A DNA stretch of 64,000 nt from an uncultured Acetatifactor sp. (GTDB lineage: Bacteria; Bacillota; Clostridia; Lachnospirales; Lachnospiraceae), in assembly GCA_934402375.1 (NCBI GenBank), contig CAKRUB010000009.1, positions 1 to 64,000 on the forward strand, read 5' to 3'. Below, in pieces: positions 62,381 to 64,000 of the stretch (within the stretch, counting starts at the first letter, position 1; each line of letters begins with the position of its first letter). The position numbers and the translations under genes were made by a program. Under the pieces are notes generated by a model. The model made no database searches. It was given only the letters and a program-made list of their open reading frames with translations, and was not told the origin of the DNA.

Positions 62381-63529
62381 CTATTGTCTGATCCTTCCTG
62401 CTATATACTCATAGGTCTCCGCCTCTGCCGCCAGAATCTCCTCCACTCCGGGGTTCTGCACCGTCCGGTGATGCTCCATCGCCTCTCCGATCAGCTCCGG
62501 GATCTGTAAATAAGAAATTTTCCTCTCGAGGAAAAGTGCAACCGCCTTCTCATTTGCCGCATTAAACACCGTCGGCAGGCTGCCGCCGGTTTTCGCCGCG
62601 CGGTATGCCAGCGCAAGACCCGTAAAGGTGTCGGTATCCGGCTTTTCAAAGGTAATGCTTCCCAGTTCAAAGAAGTCAACCCGCTTTCCCGCCATCGGTC
62701 TTCTGTCGGGATAGAACAGCGCATACTGGATCGGCAGCTTCATGTCCGGTGTGCCAAGCTGTGCAATGATCGCTCCGTCCACATACTGCACCGCAGAATG
62801 AATAATGCTCTGCGGATGCACCACAACCTGTATCTGCTCAAGCTCTACGCCGAACAGCCACTTTGCCTCCATGACCTCCAGCCCCTTGTTGACCAGCGTG
62901 GAGGAATCAACCGTGATCTTACGCCCCATCGACCAGTTCGGATGCTTCAACGCATCCTCCACCTGTACCTTTTCAAGCTGCTGTCTCGTCCTCCCGCGGA
63001 AGGGCCCGCCGGATGCCGTGAGCAGGATCTTCTCGATCCGCCCCGCCGGTTCCCCGTTGAGCGACTGGAAAATCGCGCTGTGCTCACTGTCCACCGGCAG
63101 GATCGCCACTCCGTATTCCTTCGCCAGCGGCATTATGATATGTCCTGCCGTCACCAGCGTCTCCTTGTTGGCGAGTGCAATATCCTTCCCCGCCTTGATC
63201 GCTGCGATCGTCGGCCTGATACCAATCATTCCCACAATCGCCGTCACTAATACCTGACTTTCCGGCAGACAGGCTATTTCCAGCAGCCCATCCATCCCCA
63301 CGACGACACGCACATCCACATCCTTTATTCTGTCGCGCAGATCAGCCGCCGCCTGCTCCGTCCACATACCGACAACCACCGGCTTAAACTCCCTGATCTG
63401 CTGCTCCATCTTCTCAACACTGCTGTTCGCCGCAAGCGCGACAACCCGAAGCCCGGGGTTATTCCTCACGACCTCAAGCGTCTGCGTCCCGATCGAGCCT
63501 GTTGACCCCAGTATCGCAATCTGTTTCAT
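62381..63529 (-). CDS. dxr: 1-deoxy-D-xylulose 5-phosphate reductoisomerase
   Basis: 382 residues from the ATG at 63529 (GAGG six bases upstream). The NADPH loop is ILGSTGSIGTQTLEV, the metal/substrate residues are in PVDSEHSAIFQSL, the flexible loop LTASGGPFRG and the SSTLVNKGLEVMEA motif are present, and the C-terminal four-helix domain follows. It catalyses the first committed step of the MEP isoprenoid pathway and is the target of fosmidomycin. Downstream of cdsA as in many bacteria. Confidence 0.97.
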   Translation of the reverse strand: MKQIAILGSTGSIGTQTLEVVRNNPGLRVVALAANSSVEKMEQQIREFKPVVVGMWTEQAAADLRDRIKDVDVRVVVGMDGLLEIACLPESQVLVTAIVGMIGIRPTIAAIKAGKDIALANKETLVTAGHIIMPLAKEYGVAILPVDSEHSAIFQSLNGEPAGRIEKILLTASGGPFRGRTRQQLEKVQVEDALKHPNWSMGRKITVDSSTLVNKGLEVMEAKWLFGVELEQIQVVVHPQSIIHSAVQYVDGAIIAQLGTPDMKLPIQYALFYPDRRPMAGKRVDFFELGSITFEKPDTDTFTGLALAYRAAKTGGSLPTVFNAANEKAVALFLERKISYLQIPELIGEAMEHHRTVQNPGVEEILAAEAETYEYIAGRIRQ

Positions 63530-63616
63530 CCTAATCCTCATTTCCGCGCAGCCTCATCCGCCTCTGCACTTCCATTTTCCAAATCACAACCAATACTCCG
63601 CAAAACATATCCGCCG

Positions 63617-64000
63617 TCACATGCCCAACAGCAGAACTACCATAAAGTACGTCAGCGGAGCGGTCACGATCACACTGTCAAAACGATCCATGATTCCGCC
63701 ATGCCCCGGAATCAGCTTTCCGTAATCCTTGATTCCCTTGTTCCTCTTAATTGCGGAGGCAGCCAGATCTCCCAGCATGCTCACCGCGCCGCCAAATGCG
63801 CAGATGACAGCGATAAGGCATAAGGTCTTCGGTTCTCTCGTTCCGAGACACGCAACATAGATGACACCGATCAGTGCCGCGCCAAGTACGCCGCCGATAC
63901 AGCCCTCCAGAGACTTTTTCGGACTCAGCACCGGAAAAATCTTCTTCTTTCCGATCAGCTTGCCGACACAGTAGGCACAGGTGTCACAGCCCCATGAACT
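63617..64000 (-). CDS. cdsA: Phosphatidate cytidylyltransferase (partial, 5' end outside window)
   Basis: About 127 C-terminal residues are visible. The family signature is present: SSWGCDTCAYCVGKLIG, then PVLSPKKSLEGCIGG, and DRFDSVIVTAPLTYF at the end. Asp and Lys of the signature bind Mg2+ and phosphatidate. Several membrane helices are visible. It makes CDP-diacylglycerol for phospholipid synthesis and is followed by dxr after an 87-bp gap. Confidence 0.95.
   Translation of the reverse strand, partial: SSWGCDTCAYCVGKLIGKKKIFPVLSPKKSLEGCIGGVLGAALIGVIYVACLGTREPKTLCLIAVICAFGGAVSMLGDLAASAIKRNKGIKDYGKLIPGHGGIMDRFDSVIVTAPLTYFMVVLLLGM

Noticed and set aside
1-64000. tRNA, rRNA, CRISPR arrays, integrases or transposases
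   Set aside because: No cloverleaf, rRNA core sequence, regular repeat-spacer array or DDE/recombinase motif was found by reading; the repeat families described are too short to code for a transposase.

Overview
The window looks like a piece of a Clostridia chromosome, most likely family Lachnospiraceae. Evidence: a spore protein (alpha/beta SASP) behind a forespore-type promoter, oligopeptide-type ABC systems coupled to intracellular glycosidases, AgrC/LytTR and AraC regulators, a CsoR/CopA copper locus, strong GGAGG ribosome binding sites and moderate GC. Most genes are on the minus strand. No rRNA, tRNA, CRISPR array, integrase or transposase was seen.

Layout. (1) 1-11823, minus: a compact seven-gene operon whose last gene, cut by the window edge, carries a DUF4255/Pvc16-type domain typical of extracellular contractile injection system (eCIS) loci. 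The first gene (10015-11823) also belongs to a family I associate with such loci. Between them lie a pseudokinase-like membrane protein, a four-TM sensor with a degenerate nucleotide-cyclase domain, a membrane MORN-repeat protein, an exported TolC-like coiled-coil protein and an exported protein with fourteen 11-residue Gly/Ser repeats. This is the best candidate for an undescribed system: a membrane and envelope module for a contractile injection machine in a Gram-positive cell. (2) 12024-16272: LytTR response regulator, AgrC-like kinase, polysaccharide deacetylase; RACo-like ASKHA protein and DUF4250 protein behind clpB. (3) 16269-22672: clpB, copA with a C-terminal CopZ-like domain, csoR with a double operator. 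(4) 22740-28577: methyltransferase with a structured leader, GH43 enzyme, an EIIA-like protein lacking both histidines, a cold-shock gene with a long 5' UTR hairpin, MFS carrier. (5) 28574-42625: a Gram-positive glycan-use locus (peptide/oligosaccharide-type ABC transporter, HAD-GH105 fusion, GH38 alpha-mannosidase, putative toroid glycosidase, MFS, AraC activator). Its binding-protein gene has lost its 5' end. (6) 42605-45460: manganese riboswitch and mntP, hicAB, GH105 gene with a perfect 24-bp palindromic operator. (7) 45486-52406: ABC exporter, TraX-like protein, orphan OmpR-type regulator, AI-2E-family permease, engB. (8) 52476-64000: clpX, clpP, tig; a nitrate/sulfonate/taurine-type ABC system with permease and ATPase fused; SASP; transaldolase-like aldolase; and cdsA-dxr-rseP followed by a PP2C-like/Ser-Thr kinase pair.

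Two repeat families run through the window. One is a ~200-bp inverted-repeat hairpin element (four full copies at about 22014, 47901, 50186 and 57364, plus two solo ends). Its central stems differ between copies by compensatory changes, which suggests the folded structure matters. The other is a 45-75 bp leader repeat found upstream of four genes (positions 3378, 18872, 47832 and 49170) that ends in or near the ribosome binding site and in three cases creates a spurious in-frame N-terminal extension. Start sites were chosen by Shine-Dalgarno spacing and family N-termini, so several genes are shorter than their longest open frame.
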